A stretch of 24,781 nt of DNA from DATEDA01 sp963789885 (GTDB lineage: Bacteria; Pseudomonadota; Gammaproteobacteria; Burkholderiales; SG8-39), in contig CAWBNB010000059.1 of assembly GCA_963789885.1 (NCBI GenBank), positions 1 through 24,781 on the forward strand. The letters run 5' to 3'. Positions 1 to 7,200 of this stretch are shown one piece after another. A model generated the notes under the pieces. The model was not told where the DNA came from, did not search any database, and saw only the letters and a list, made by a program, of their open reading frames with translations. Each line of letters begins with the position of its first letter. Positions within the stretch are counted from its first letter, which is position 1. Position numbers and translations under genes: made by a program.

Positions 1-1355
1 GTGCGAAGCTCCTCGATCGTGAAGTTGATCGAGTCGGCGATCGCGCCCGTCACGTCCTCGGTCACCGAGGCCTGGACGGTCAGGTCGCCGTCCGCCAGGT
101 TGCCCATCTCGTTCAGGAGCCGGAGAATGGCCTCCTGGTTCCGCTTGTTTTCGCCCTCGCTCTCCACCGCGCGCACGCGGGCGTCGTCGAGGAATACCTT
201 GCCGAGCAGCACGAGGAACAGGAGGGCGAGGAGGAAGAAGACGACCGCGCCCCAGAGCGCGAACCGCGTCCGCGCGCCGGTCTCGTATTGCTCGGCGAGC
301 TTGGTCGTGTCCGTGAGCAGCGCCTCCGACTCGTTGTTGATCCCGCGCGCCGCCTGCTTCGCGAGCACGAGCCGGTTCATGTTCTGCAGGATTGCGCCGA
401 CCCCCTGGTCGTAGGAGACGAAGCGTTTCTGGAGCTCGATCAGCGTGCCGCGGGCCTCTTCGTTCTTGACACCGGGGAGACGCAGCGCCTCGCTGCCCTT
501 GAGCAGCCCGTTCAGGATGTCGCGGAACGTGCCGGCGTCCTTGCCCAGCAGGAACGCGACCTCGGGATCGATTTCCTCGCCGGACGCCAGCGCGTTCGCG
601 TTCTTGGCGATCCGCTGCGACAGCACCGCGAGCTGGTTCGAGTACTCGATCTCGCGCAGGCTGCCGCCGCCCTGGCCGACCTGCTGCGCTGCCTGCTGCG
701 CGAGCTCGAGAATGGCGTTGTTGCCCTGGTTGATGTTGTCGAGACCCTTGGCGAGCGACGTCAGGCTCTGCTGGTTGTCGATGACGCGGCCGGCGTTCAC
801 CTCGACGCGGTCCCACCGGGCGCGGATGTCCGCGAGGAGCTTCGCCACGGTCTCGTCGGACGGCGTGTCGAGCGAGACACCCTTCACCGCACCGCCGTTC
901 TGCAGCGCGTCGAGGTCCGCCTTGAAGCGGTCGCGACTGTCCTTGAGCCCCGCGAACGCGGCGGCCTGACCCTGCGACGCGAGCGCCGTGCCGCGCGCCA
1001 GGCGCTGCGAAAGCATCTGCATTTCGGTCGCCGTCGATTCGGCAGCCGCGCCTTGCGACGCGAGTCGGCCGTCGAGGAAGAGCATCAGGGCGCCGAGCAC
1101 GAGGAACGTGACCATCAAGAGGCCCAGCACCTGGAACTGGCGCACGACCGGCAGGTGGCCGATCACCGGCAGCCGCTTCGGCATCCGCATCTCGGAGGTC
1201 GCCGAGCGAAGCTGCTCCATGATCGACACCGAGGCGAGCGGGTCGTAGCCCGGCTGTTGCCCCGCGCGCACCTGCGTGGTCGGCATGTCGAGATCGGCGG
1301 CGGGAGCCCCCTTCTCGGCGCCGAACACCTTCGGCAGCTTCAATGAAATCGCCAT
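1..1355 (-). CDS. pilJ: Twitching-motility methyl-accepting chemotaxis protein PilJ (partial, 3' end outside window)
   Basis: Inner-membrane receptor of the Pil-Chp chemosensory system, which controls type IV pilus extension and retraction. About 451 residues are visible. There is a cytoplasmic N-terminus of about 60 residues, a first membrane segment (VTFLVLGALMLF region), and a long helical periplasmic part of about 270 residues rich in Gln, Ala and Leu. A second membrane segment (WGAVVFFLLALLFLVLLG) follows, then the start of a HAMP-like linker ending in LADGDLTVQASVTEDVTGAI. The C-terminal signalling domain that contacts PilI lies beyond base 1. The ATG at 1355 is preceded by a strong GGGAGGA ribosome site. 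It follows pilI by 40 bases in the order G-H-I-J, which supports the call more than any single motif does. Confidence 0.93.
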   Translation of the reverse strand, partial: MAISLKLPKVFGAEKGAPAADLDMPTTQVRAGQQPGYDPLASVSIMEQLRSATSEMRMPKRLPVIGHLPVVRQFQVLGLLMVTFLVLGALMLFLDGRLASQGAAAESTATEMQMLSQRLARGTALASQGQAAAFAGLKDSRDRFKADLDALQNGGAVKGVSLDTPSDETVAKLLADIRARWDRVEVNAGRVIDNQQSLTSLAKGLDNINQGNNAILELAQQAAQQVGQGGGSLREIEYSNQLAVLSQRIAKNANALASGEEIDPEVAFLLGKDAGTFRDILNGLLKGSEALRLPGVKNEEARGTLIELQKRFVSYDQGVGAILQNMNRLVLAKQAARGINNESEALLTDTTKLAEQYETGARTRFALWGAVVFFLLALLFLVLLGKVFLDDARVRAVESEGENKRNQEAILRLLNEMGNLADGDLTVQASVTEDVTGAIADSINFTIEELR

Positions 1356-1395
1356 CCGTCCTCCCATCGGCACGCGTCACGCGCCGTCAGCATTG

Positions 1396-1923
1396 CTACA
1401 AGCCCACGCGCAGGAACGCGGCGTCCTGCGCGAGCTTCGCGAGATCGATCTCCTGCCAGGCGCCGCCTTCGGCATCCATCCAGCGCTGCCCGAACCAAGC
1501 GGGCACGTCGGAGGGCGGCGACGCGGGCGCGAGCTCGGCCAGGTTGCGCAGGCCGAGCACCCGTTGCACGACGATGCCCGAGCGCAGCTCGCCTGCGCGC
1601 GGCCCGAAGAGGATCAGCCGGCTCTGCGCGGGGCCCGCAGCGAGACTCGGCTCGCGTCCGAGGAATGCGCCGAAATCGATCACCGTGTACAGGTTGCCCC
1701 GAATATTCGCGATGCCGAGGAACCAAGGCTGCGTGAGCGGCACGCTCGCCACCGTCGGCAGCGTGATCACCTCGCCCGCGTCGGCCAGGCGGATCAGCCA
1801 TTGAGCTCCGCCACAGGCGAGCCCGAGCCGCGACGACTCGACCTGAGCGGCCGTCTTGGTCGCAAGGCGCGAGGCGAGCTCCTGCTGGAAGGACCGGAGG
1901 TCGAGCTTCGCGGCGCGGGCCAT
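1396..1923 (-). CDS. pilI: CheW-like coupling protein PilI
   Basis: A 175-residue CheW-domain adaptor expected to link the receptor PilJ to the histidine kinase ChpA/PilL in the twitching chemosensory array. The CheW core is visible from about residue 35. It includes a segment reading VPLTQPWFLGIANIRGN, the usual 'G.ANIRG' turn, followed by a strand and DFGAFLG. The N-terminal 30 residues form a predicted amphipathic helix, as in other PilI proteins. It starts 15 bases after the pilH stop and is followed 40 bases later by pilJ, so the four genes are probably co-transcribed. Nothing is missing relative to the usual length of about 170-180 residues. The identity as PilI rather than a general CheW rests on the pilGHIJ order. 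Confidence 0.93.
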   Translation of the reverse strand: MARAAKLDLRSFQQELASRLATKTAAQVESSRLGLACGGAQWLIRLADAGEVITLPTVASVPLTQPWFLGIANIRGNLYTVIDFGAFLGREPSLAAGPAQSRLILFGPRAGELRSGIVVQRVLGLRNLAELAPASPPSDVPAWFGQRWMDAEGGAWQEIDLAKLAQDAAFLRVGL

Positions 1924-1938
1924 GGGATCGACGTCCGG

Positions 1939-2304
1939 TCAGCCGAGGGCGGCGATCTTCGCGAGCAGCTCGTCGCGGATGATCGGCTTCACCACGTAGT
2001 CGCGGGCGCCCTGCCGCATCCCCCAGATCTTGTCGGTCTCCTGGCTCTTCGAGGTGCACAGGATGATCGGGATGCTGCGGGTGTCGGCGTCGCGGCTGAT
2101 CGCGCGGGTCGCCTGGAACCCGTTGAGCCCGGGCATCACCACGTCCATCAGGATGAGGTCGGGCTTGAGCTGTTTCGCCTTCTGGATGGCGTCTTCGCCG
2201 TTGTCGCTCGCGACAACGTCGTAGCCGGCCTTCGTGAGCAGGTCGTTGAGCACGTGCCGCTCCGTCGGCGAGTCATCGACGATGAGGATCTTCTTGATGG
2301 CCAT
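1939..2304 (-). CDS. pilH: Single-domain response regulator PilH
   Basis: A 121-residue CheY-like receiver, one of two response regulators of the twitching chemosensory pathway. In Pseudomonas, PilH is tied to pilus retraction or acts as a phosphate sink. The acidic pocket D10-D11, the phospho-acceptor D54 (in LILMDVVMPG), the T/S switch near CTS and the invariant Lys in VVKP are all present. The reading frame stays open further upstream, but I chose the ATG at 2304. It gives the family start MAIKKILIVDD and has AGGA correctly spaced before it, while the upstream extension has no family-like sequence. It lies between pilG (77 bases upstream) and pilI (15 bases downstream). Confidence 0.94.
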   Translation of the reverse strand: MAIKKILIVDDSPTERHVLNDLLTKAGYDVVASDNGEDAIQKAKQLKPDLILMDVVMPGLNGFQATRAISRDADTRSIPIILCTSKSQETDKIWGMRQGARDYVVKPIIRDELLAKIAALG

Positions 2305-2381
2305 GGTTCCTAGCTCTTCCCCGCTTTCCACCGGCGCCGCCACGACAGCGCGCGGGCGGCCCGGGCACCCCGCGGCCCCAC

Positions 2382-2783
2382 CTAGGCCGCCGCGGCCCGC
2401 TTCACGTGGGAGGCGACCGCCTTGAGAAGGCTTTCCTTGGTGAACGGCTTTGTCAGGTACTGGTCGGAGCCCACCATCCGCCCGCGCGCACGGTCGAACA
2501 GGCCGTCCTTGGACGACAGCATGATCACGGGCGTGACGTGGAACTTCGCGTTTTTCTTGATGAGGGCGCAGGTCTGGTAGCCGTCGAGCCGCGGCATCAT
2601 GATGTCGACGAAGATCAGCTCCGGCTGGTGATCGGCGATCTTCGCGAGCGCGTCGAACCCGTCCTCGGCGAGGATCACCGTGCAGCCCGCCTGCAGCAGG
2701 AATATCTCCGCGCTCCGGCGGATGGTGTTCGAATCGTCGATCACCATTACCTTCACGCCCGACAAGGTATTCTGCTCCGCCAA
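2382..2783 (-). CDS. pilG: Single-domain response regulator PilG
   Basis: A CheY-like receiver of 133 residues. PilG promotes pilus extension in the Pil-Chp system. With the TTG start at 2783 the protein begins MAEQNTLSGVKVMVIDD. The acidic pair is D16-D17, the phospho-acceptor D60 (IFVDIMMPRLDG), and the conserved Lys is in LTKPFT. The frame is open to 3128 without a stop, but the extra N-terminal stretch is Arg/Pro-rich and not receiver-like. The start is either TTG 2783 (GGGAG six bases upstream) or the adjacent GTG 2786 (three bases). TTG has the better spacing. It is the first gene of the pil cluster in this window, 295 bases downstream of ilvA on the same strand. Confidence 0.92.
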   Translation of the reverse strand: MAEQNTLSGVKVMVIDDSNTIRRSAEIFLLQAGCTVILAEDGFDALAKIADHQPELIFVDIMMPRLDGYQTCALIKKNAKFHVTPVIMLSSKDGLFDRARGRMVGSDQYLTKPFTKESLLKAVASHVKRAAAA

Positions 2784-2801
2784 CACATTCTCCCGCCCCG
2801 C

Positions 2802-2822
2802 GTGCCCCGATCCGGGGGGCAC
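2802..2822 (-). promoter_or_regulatory. Hairpin in the pilG leader
   Basis: GTGCCCC and GGGGCAC form a perfect 7-bp stem with a 7-base loop, ending about 15 bases before the pilG start codon. The pilG ribosome site (GGGAG) lies just downstream and is not inside the stem. No T-run follows, so it is not an intrinsic terminator. It could affect translation or mRNA stability. Function is not shown. Confidence 0.4.
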
Positions 2823-3024
2823 TCCGATGAAACCCGATACCTGCCGCGTAAAGTTTGCCACGGCCGATGCCAACTGCCTAGAGCATAAACCTTGCCTGAA
2901 TAGGCATCGCCGGCCCGAATGGGCCGTTTTGCAACACCGGAGCAATTTTCCGGGTCGGGACGTGCCGTGGCGCGGCACCCCCTGCCTCCGGGCGTCGGGA
3001 TTTGCGCCCGCGGGGAGCCTTTTT

Positions 3025-3062
3025 GGAGGGCTCGGCGGTTCGGCGAAGCCGCGAACCCCTCC
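3025..3062. repeat. Inverted repeat downstream of ilvA
   Basis: An outer pair GGAGG/CCTCC (3025-3029 with 3058-3062) encloses a second stem, GGTT-CGGC paired with GCCG-c-GAACC around a GAA loop. It sits 17 bases past the ilvA stop. In the ilvA direction it is followed by AAAAA rather than T's, so it is not a canonical intrinsic terminator. It may stabilise the 3' end of the transcript. Confidence 0.5.
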
Positions 3063-3078
3063 ACGGGGCCGGTCCGGA

Positions 3079-4593
3079 TCACCGACCAAGGAACATCCGG
3101 TACGCCGGATTGGCGGTTTCCTCGACATAGTCGTAGCCCAACCGGTCGAGGAAACGGCGGAACTCGCCCTTGTCGGCGGGGGGCACCTGCATGCCGACCA
3201 GCACCCGGCCGTAGTCGGCGCCGTGGTTGCGATAGTGGAAGAGAGTGATGTTCCAGCCGCGGCTCATGCTGTTCAGGAAACGCATCAGCGCACCGGGCCG
3301 CTCCGGGAACTCGAAGCGGTACAGGATTTCGTTCTCGGCCGTCGGCGCGTGACCGCCGACCAGGTGGCGCACGTGGAGCTTCGCCATCTCGTTGTCGGTG
3401 AGATCGTATGCTTCGATCCGGTGCCGCCGGAGGTCGGCCAGGAGCTTGTCGGTCTCGCGCCGGTCCGCCACCTCGATGCCGACGAACAGATGCGCGACGT
3501 CCGGGTCGGCATACCGGTAGTTGAACTCCGTGATCGATCGCTTGCCGACCAGCCGGCAGAACGCCCGGAAGCTGCCCGGACGCTCCGGGACGGTCACCGC
3601 GATGATCGCCTCGCGCCGCTCGCCGATCTCGGCCCGCTCCGCGACAAAGCGCAGCCGGTCGAAGTTCATGTTGGCACCGCAGGCGATCGCGACGAAGGTG
3701 CGGCCCTTCGTCCGGTGGCGCTCGACCCACGCTTTCACGCCGGCCACCGACAGCGCGCCCGCGGGTTCGAGGACCGATCGCGTGTCCTCGAAGACGTCCT
3801 TCAACGCGGCGCAGGTTGCGTCCGTGTCGACCAGCACCATCTCGTCGACGAGCGTCCGCGCTAGCCGGAACGTCTCCACGCCAACCTGCTTCACCGCGAC
3901 GCCGTCGGCGAAGAGACCGACGTGCGCGAGCTTCACGCGGCGGCCCGCGGCAAGCGAGCGCGCCATCGCATCGGAATCGACCGGCTGCACGCCGACGATG
4001 CGCACTCCGGGCCGCACGCGCTTCACGTACGACGCGATGCCACCGATGAGCCCGCCGCCGCCGACCGCGACGAAGATGGCGTCGAGCGGACCCTGACACT
4101 GGCGGAGGATCTCCATCCCGATCGTGCCCTGCCCCGCGATGACGTCCGGATCGTCGTACGGATGCACGAAGGTCGCGTGCGAGGTCTTCTGCAGAGCGAG
4201 CGCATGCGCGTAGGCATCGCTGTACGAATCGCCGTGCAGGACGACGGCAGCGCCGAGGGCTTCGACCGCTGCGGTCTTGATGTGCGGCGTCGTCACCGGC
4301 ATCACGATCGTCGCCTTGCAGGCGAGCCGCTGCGCGGCGAGCGCCACGCCCTGCGCGTGATTGCCGGCGGAGGCTGCGATCACGCCGCGCGACCGCTCCG
4401 CGGGGGACAGGTGCGCCATCTTGTTGTAGGCGCCGCGGAGCTTGAACGAGAACACCGGCTGCTGGTCCTCGCGCTTCAGGAGCACGCGGTTGCCGAGCCG
4501 CCGCGAAAGCGTCGGCGCGAGCTCGAGCGGGGACTCGATCGCGACGTCGTAGACCTTCGCGGTCAGGATCTTCTGCAGGTAATCGACGGGCAT
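3079..4593 (-). CDS. ilvA: Threonine ammonia-lyase, biosynthetic (long form)
   Basis: A PLP enzyme of 504 residues that deaminates L-threonine to 2-oxobutanoate, the first committed step of isoleucine synthesis. The PLP lysine is K51 in PVFSFKLRGAYNK. The substrate/PLP loop SAGNHAQG follows near residue 94, and the glycine-rich phosphate loop VGGGGLIGG near 177. The last ~180 residues carry two ACT-like regulatory domains, each opening with a PERPG motif (VTVPERPGSF and FEFPERPGAL). This is the allosteric isoleucine-feedback type, and the length matches the E. coli-type biosynthetic enzyme (about 514). It is divergent from ppx, and the 110-base spacer carries a promoter-like motif for each gene. 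There is no leader-peptide attenuator with Ile/Val codons that I can see. Confidence 0.96.
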   Translation of the reverse strand: MPVDYLQKILTAKVYDVAIESPLELAPTLSRRLGNRVLLKREDQQPVFSFKLRGAYNKMAHLSPAERSRGVIAASAGNHAQGVALAAQRLACKATIVMPVTTPHIKTAAVEALGAAVVLHGDSYSDAYAHALALQKTSHATFVHPYDDPDVIAGQGTIGMEILRQCQGPLDAIFVAVGGGGLIGGIASYVKRVRPGVRIVGVQPVDSDAMARSLAAGRRVKLAHVGLFADGVAVKQVGVETFRLARTLVDEMVLVDTDATCAALKDVFEDTRSVLEPAGALSVAGVKAWVERHRTKGRTFVAIACGANMNFDRLRFVAERAEIGERREAIIAVTVPERPGSFRAFCRLVGKRSITEFNYRYADPDVAHLFVGIEVADRRETDKLLADLRRHRIEAYDLTDNEMAKLHVRHLVGGHAPTAENEILYRFEFPERPGALMRFLNSMSRGWNITLFHYRNHGADYGRVLVGMQVPPADKGEFRRFLDRLGYDYVEETANPAYRMFLGR

Positions 4594-4624
4594 GGCGGCG
4601 CAAGCGGCGAAGCGGCAGCCGCCG

Positions 4625-4633
4625 AGCGTAACA
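4625..4633 (-). promoter_or_regulatory. Extended -10 motif upstream of ilvA
   Basis: Minus strand TGTTACGCT fits the extended -10 pattern TGnTAnnnT. Transcription would begin about 25 bases before the ilvA ATG. No good -35 hexamer is visible, which is tolerable for extended -10 promoters. The call is by eye only. Confidence 0.4.
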
Positions 4634-4684
4634 GAAAATGCGATCTCGTCCCGTGCGTCGCGCTGCGAACGGCTGCCCGTTTTC

Positions 4685-4693
4685 TGCTACGCT
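4685..4693 (+). promoter_or_regulatory. Extended -10 motif immediately upstream of ppx
   Basis: Plus strand TGCTACGCT fits TGnTAnnnT and lies 10 bases before the ATG at 4704. If used, the transcript would begin at or within a few bases of the start codon, giving a leaderless or near-leaderless mRNA. This agrees with the absence of a Shine-Dalgarno sequence there. Confidence 0.4.
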
Positions 4694-4703
4694 CTTCGGC
4701 ACC

Positions 4704-6185
4704 ATGCCGCGTCCCGCACCGAGCCCCGGCACTCTCGCCGTCGTCGACATGGGGTCGAACAGCTTCCGCCTCGAGATCGGGCGCGTCGAAGGCGATCAGA
4801 TCTTCCGGCTCGATACCTGGCGCGAGACGCTGCGCGTCGGCGCGGGCATCGACGCGCAGGGCCGGCTCACGCGCGACGCGCAGCGTGCCGCGATCGCGTG
4901 CCTGGCGCGTTTCGCCGAGAGGTTGCGCGGCCTGCATCCGTCCGCGGTGCGCGCCGTCGCGACCAACACGTTCCGCGTCGCGACGAACGCGGCGACGTTC
5001 CTGCCGCAGGCCGAGCGCACGCTCGGCTTCCCGATCGACATCATCACCGGCGCCGAGGAGGCCCGCCTCATCTACAACGGCGTCGCCCACGTGCTGCCGG
5101 CCTCGCCCGCGCCGCGCCTCGTGATCGACATCGGCGGCGGATCGACCGAGTTCATCATCGGGCGCGAGCTCGTGCCCGAGCGTCTCGACTCGCTCAAGAT
5201 CGGGTGCGTCGGGATGACGCGACGATACTTCCCCGACGGCGTGCTGTCGGCCACCGCCTTCGCGGGCGCCGAGACGACCGCGCGCGCCGAGGTCGAAGCC
5301 ATCGCGCGCGAGTTCGGGCGCGAGCACTGGAGCGAGGCCTACGCTTCGTCTGGAACCGCGCTCGCCCTCGCCGAGATCCTCGAGCAGAACGGGCTGTCGG
5401 CCGCCGGCATCACGCGCGAAGGCCTGGCCAGGCTGCGCAAGCGAATGGTCGGGGCCGGCCACATCTCCCGGCTGCAGCTCAATGCGCTCAAGCCGGAGCG
5501 CGCGCCGGTGCTGGCCGCGGGCCTCGCCATCATGACCGCGGCGCTCTCCGAGCTCGATGTCGACCGGGTCAACCCGGTCGGCGGCGCGCTGCGGCTGGGC
5601 GTGCTGTACGACCTCCTCGGGCGCACCGTGCAGCGGGACATCCGGGCCGCGACCATCGAGCAGTTCGCAGCCCGCTACCGGATCGACCGCGAGCACGCGG
5701 ACCGCGTTGCCGCGATGGCGGTGGCGCTGTACCTCCGCGCCGCTCCGCGCCCGCAGGCCACGGTGGCGCAACGCCTGCAGTGGGCAGGCCTGCTGCACGA
5801 AATCGGCTTCTCGGTGTCGCACACGGGATTCCACAAGCACGGCGCCTACATCCTCGGCAACGCCGACATGCCGGGCTTCGCTGCGGGCGAGCAGCAGGAC
5901 CTCGCGGATCTCGTGCTCGGCTGCCGCGGCAGCCTGCCCAAGGTCGCGCCGCGACTCGCGGACAGCACCTACCGGATCCAGCTCGTCGCGCTGCGCCTCG
6001 CCGTGCTCTTCCATCACGCGCGGCGTCCGATCGACCTGCCGCGGATCGGCCTCACCGTCAGGCCACGGATCGACGTCCGCATGGCGGCGCGCTGGCTCAA
6101 GGCGCACCCGCTCACGGCCTATCTTCTGGAACGCGAACGAAGCGAGTGGGCCGCGGCGGGGTATCCCTGGCGCAAGGGCCGCTAA
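4704..6185 (+). CDS. ppx: Exopolyphosphatase, Ppx/GppA family
   Basis: Cytoplasmic enzyme (493 residues from this start) expected to release phosphate from the ends of polyphosphate; the family can also act on pppGpp. ASKHA-fold motifs occur in order: DMGSNSFRLEIG near the N-terminus (phosphate 1), ATNTFRVATN, the catalytic Glu region TGAEEARLIY, and DIGGGSTEFIIG (phosphate 2). The C-terminal HD-like helical domain follows from about residue 300 (LLHEIGFSVSHTGFHKHG). The frame opens at 4638, but the 22 extra residues look unlike the family, and a -10 motif lies inside that stretch, so I prefer ATG 4704. ppk1 lies 4 kb away, which supports polyphosphate as the main substrate. Ppx and GppA cannot be separated by sequence alone. 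Confidence 0.92.
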   Translation: MPRPAPSPGTLAVVDMGSNSFRLEIGRVEGDQIFRLDTWRETLRVGAGIDAQGRLTRDAQRAAIACLARFAERLRGLHPSAVRAVATNTFRVATNAATFLPQAERTLGFPIDIITGAEEARLIYNGVAHVLPASPAPRLVIDIGGGSTEFIIGRELVPERLDSLKIGCVGMTRRYFPDGVLSATAFAGAETTARAEVEAIAREFGREHWSEAYASSGTALALAEILEQNGLSAAGITREGLARLRKRMVGAGHISRLQLNALKPERAPVLAAGLAIMTAALSELDVDRVNPVGGALRLGVLYDLLGRTVQRDIRAATIEQFAARYRIDREHADRVAAMAVALYLRAAPRPQATVAQRLQWAGLLHEIGFSVSHTGFHKHGAYILGNADMPGFAAGEQQDLADLVLGCRGSLPKVAPRLADSTYRIQLVALRLAVLFHHARRPIDLPRIGLTVRPRIDVRMAARWLKAHPLTAYLLERERSEWAAAGYPWRKGR

Positions 6186-6234
6186 ATCGAGAGCAATCTT
6201 CCTGCCCGGCGGATCCGCACTCGAGAGAGTCGAC

Positions 6235-6245
6235 GGGTCAGACCC
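6235..6245. repeat. GGGTCAGACCC palindrome between convergent genes
   Basis: An 11-base near-perfect palindrome (five-base arms around a central A) that contains the stop codon of the minus-strand YqeB-like gene. The same 11 bases recur at 16224-16234 inside the palindromic element beside gmk. This suggests a dispersed short repeat. Confidence 0.55.
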
Positions 6246-7044
6246 CCACCATGGCTGCGTCGGCGCCGTCCGCGAGCGCCTCGAGCGGCAGAAGCTCCCG
6301 CTTCCTGAGCACGCTCACGACTTCGCGGCCGATCGCCGCGGCGCGCACATCGAGACCGAAGCAGAGCACGGGATCGCCGCGCGGGTCGACCTCGACGATG
6401 GTATTGCCTTCCACGACGCGAGCGCCACGCGCGCACAGCCCGCGGAGGACGCCGTCGCAGGGGGCGGCGACGGGCAGCGCTCCGACACCTCCGACGATCT
6501 GTCCCGAGCTCACGCGATCCCCGATCCGGTGATTCGTCGCAAACCGTCCGCTGCGGCTCGCGCGCACGACACTGCCGATGAAGTCCGATTCCGGCGGACA
6601 CGGGATCACGACGTCGACGCCGGGGTCGGGGGCGATCGCCGCCACGATCGCGACGGTGAGCGCGCTTCCCGGATCGCGTCCCCCGGGAAGCGCACCGCTG
6701 TGCGGGTCGCGCATCGTCGCGTCGACGATCGCCAGGGGGTCGAGGCCAGCGGCAACGCCTGCCCATGACCACGACGTCGCGGCGATCGCACCGCGCCGGT
6801 CGAGCACCGACGGAATGCTGCGCTGGCTCGCGCAAAAGACCGCGGCTTCGCCATCGAGTTCGGAATTGCCGATGTACCAGGCGTTCGTGAACGCCATCCC
6901 CCGCCGGGGCCACGCCGGATCAACGTCGTCGGTCATGACGACCGCACATCCAGCGCGATGCAGCGCGACCGCAATCGCCGAACCGACCTCGCCAGCTCCG
7001 ATCACGATGGCCGCAGGCCGTACGTGCTTCGCATCTCGCGCCAT
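6238..7044 (-). CDS. YqeB/EF2563-family protein, selenium-dependent molybdenum hydroxylase system type
   Basis: 268 residues. The family, called YqeB or EF2563, is found with labile-selenium molybdenum hydroxylases and has an unproven maturation role. The sequence opens with a dinucleotide-binding turn AIVIGAGEVGSAIA followed by ALHRAGCAVVMTD. It ends with the family's best-conserved block, CDGVLRGL...VDPRGDPVLCFGLD...AAIG. The ATG at 7044 gives this family start and has GGAG/GAGAG just upstream. The frame is open far upstream, but that stretch crosses a terminator hairpin. No hydroxylase subunits, XdhC or selD are next to it, which is unusual for the family. It is convergent with ppx, with 52 bases between the stops. 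Confidence 0.82.
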   Translation of the reverse strand: MARDAKHVRPAAIVIGAGEVGSAIAVALHRAGCAVVMTDDVDPAWPRRGMAFTNAWYIGNSELDGEAAVFCASQRSIPSVLDRRGAIAATSWSWAGVAAGLDPLAIVDATMRDPHSGALPGGRDPGSALTVAIVAAIAPDPGVDVVIPCPPESDFIGSVVRASRSGRFATNHRIGDRVSSGQIVGGVGALPVAAPCDGVLRGLCARGARVVEGNTIVEVDPRGDPVLCFGLDVRAAAIGREVVSVLRKRELLPLEALADGADAAMVGV

Positions 7045-7058
7045 CGAACTCTCGCTCC

Positions 7059-7092
7059 AAAAAAACGGCCGCCCCGAGGAGGATGGCGGCCG
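7059..7092 (-). terminator. Intrinsic terminator inside the YqeB-like gene's leader
   Basis: On the minus strand CGGCCGCC pairs perfectly with GGCGGCCG (8 bp, 11-base loop) and is followed by seven T's. The last T is only 14 bases before the ATG at 7044. There is no room for a promoter between, so any transcript of the gene from further upstream must read through this structure. That is the arrangement of an attenuator or riboswitch expression platform. The loop contains CCTCC, which could also pair with the GGAG ribosome site. Confidence 0.75.
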
Positions 7093-7096
7093 GAGA

Positions 7097-7190
7097 CACC
7101 GCGACAGGAACCTGGCGGTGATCTTGACCCCGGAACATTGCGCGACGAAGACAGCCGTCTTCATTTCCACGGTGTCACGGGCGCGCCATG
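7097..7190 (-). promoter_or_regulatory. Multi-hairpin leader upstream of the terminator (candidate riboswitch or cis-regulatory RNA)
   Basis: Reading in the minus direction, several helices precede the terminator. A region near 7170-7190 can pair CATGG with CCGTG. At 7147-7162, GAAGAC-GGCT-GTCTTC is a perfect 6-bp stem with a 4-base loop. At 7097-7120, CACCGC pairs with GCGGTG and encloses CAGG/CCTG. Only four bases then separate this from the terminator stem. The order, several helices followed by a terminator, is what structured leader RNAs look like. The family is not recognised; the Moco motif is an obvious candidate given the gene, but I could not verify its consensus here. Confidence 0.45.
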
Positions 7191-7200
7191 AACCTGTCAT
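7172..7200 (+). promoter_or_regulatory. Candidate Pho box (phased PhoB half-sites)
   Basis: Three 7-base half-sites lie in an 11-base phase on the plus strand: GTGTCAC (6 of 7 against CTGTCAY), GCGCCAT (4 of 7) and CTGTCAT (7 of 7), with 4-base spacers. Orientation is toward the PlcP-like gene, whose known relatives are PhoB-regulated. The start codon chosen for that gene is about 175 bases downstream, so a long leader is implied, and no clear -10 was found. The call is by eye. Confidence 0.4.

Larger units (their letters stand above)
2787..3078. other. Intergenic region ilvA-pilG
   Basis: 292 bases between the ilvA stop and the pilG start, both on the minus strand. No convincing ORF is present. 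It must hold the end of the ilvA transcript and probably the pilG promoter. The best -35 I can see on the minus strand is a TTGGCA about 90 bases before pilG, but its -10 partner (TACGCG) is weak. It also holds the inverted repeat at 3025-3062 and the hairpin at 2802-2822. Confidence 0.6.

Noticed and set aside
3025..3062. Inverted repeat as an intrinsic terminator of ilvA
   Set aside because: In the ilvA direction it is followed by A's; the T-run lies on the wrong side for either use as a terminator on the minus strand.
2787..3128. N-terminal extension of PilG
   Set aside because: The frame is open but encodes Arg/Pro-rich sequence without receiver features, and a ribosome site is placed for the start at 2783/2786.
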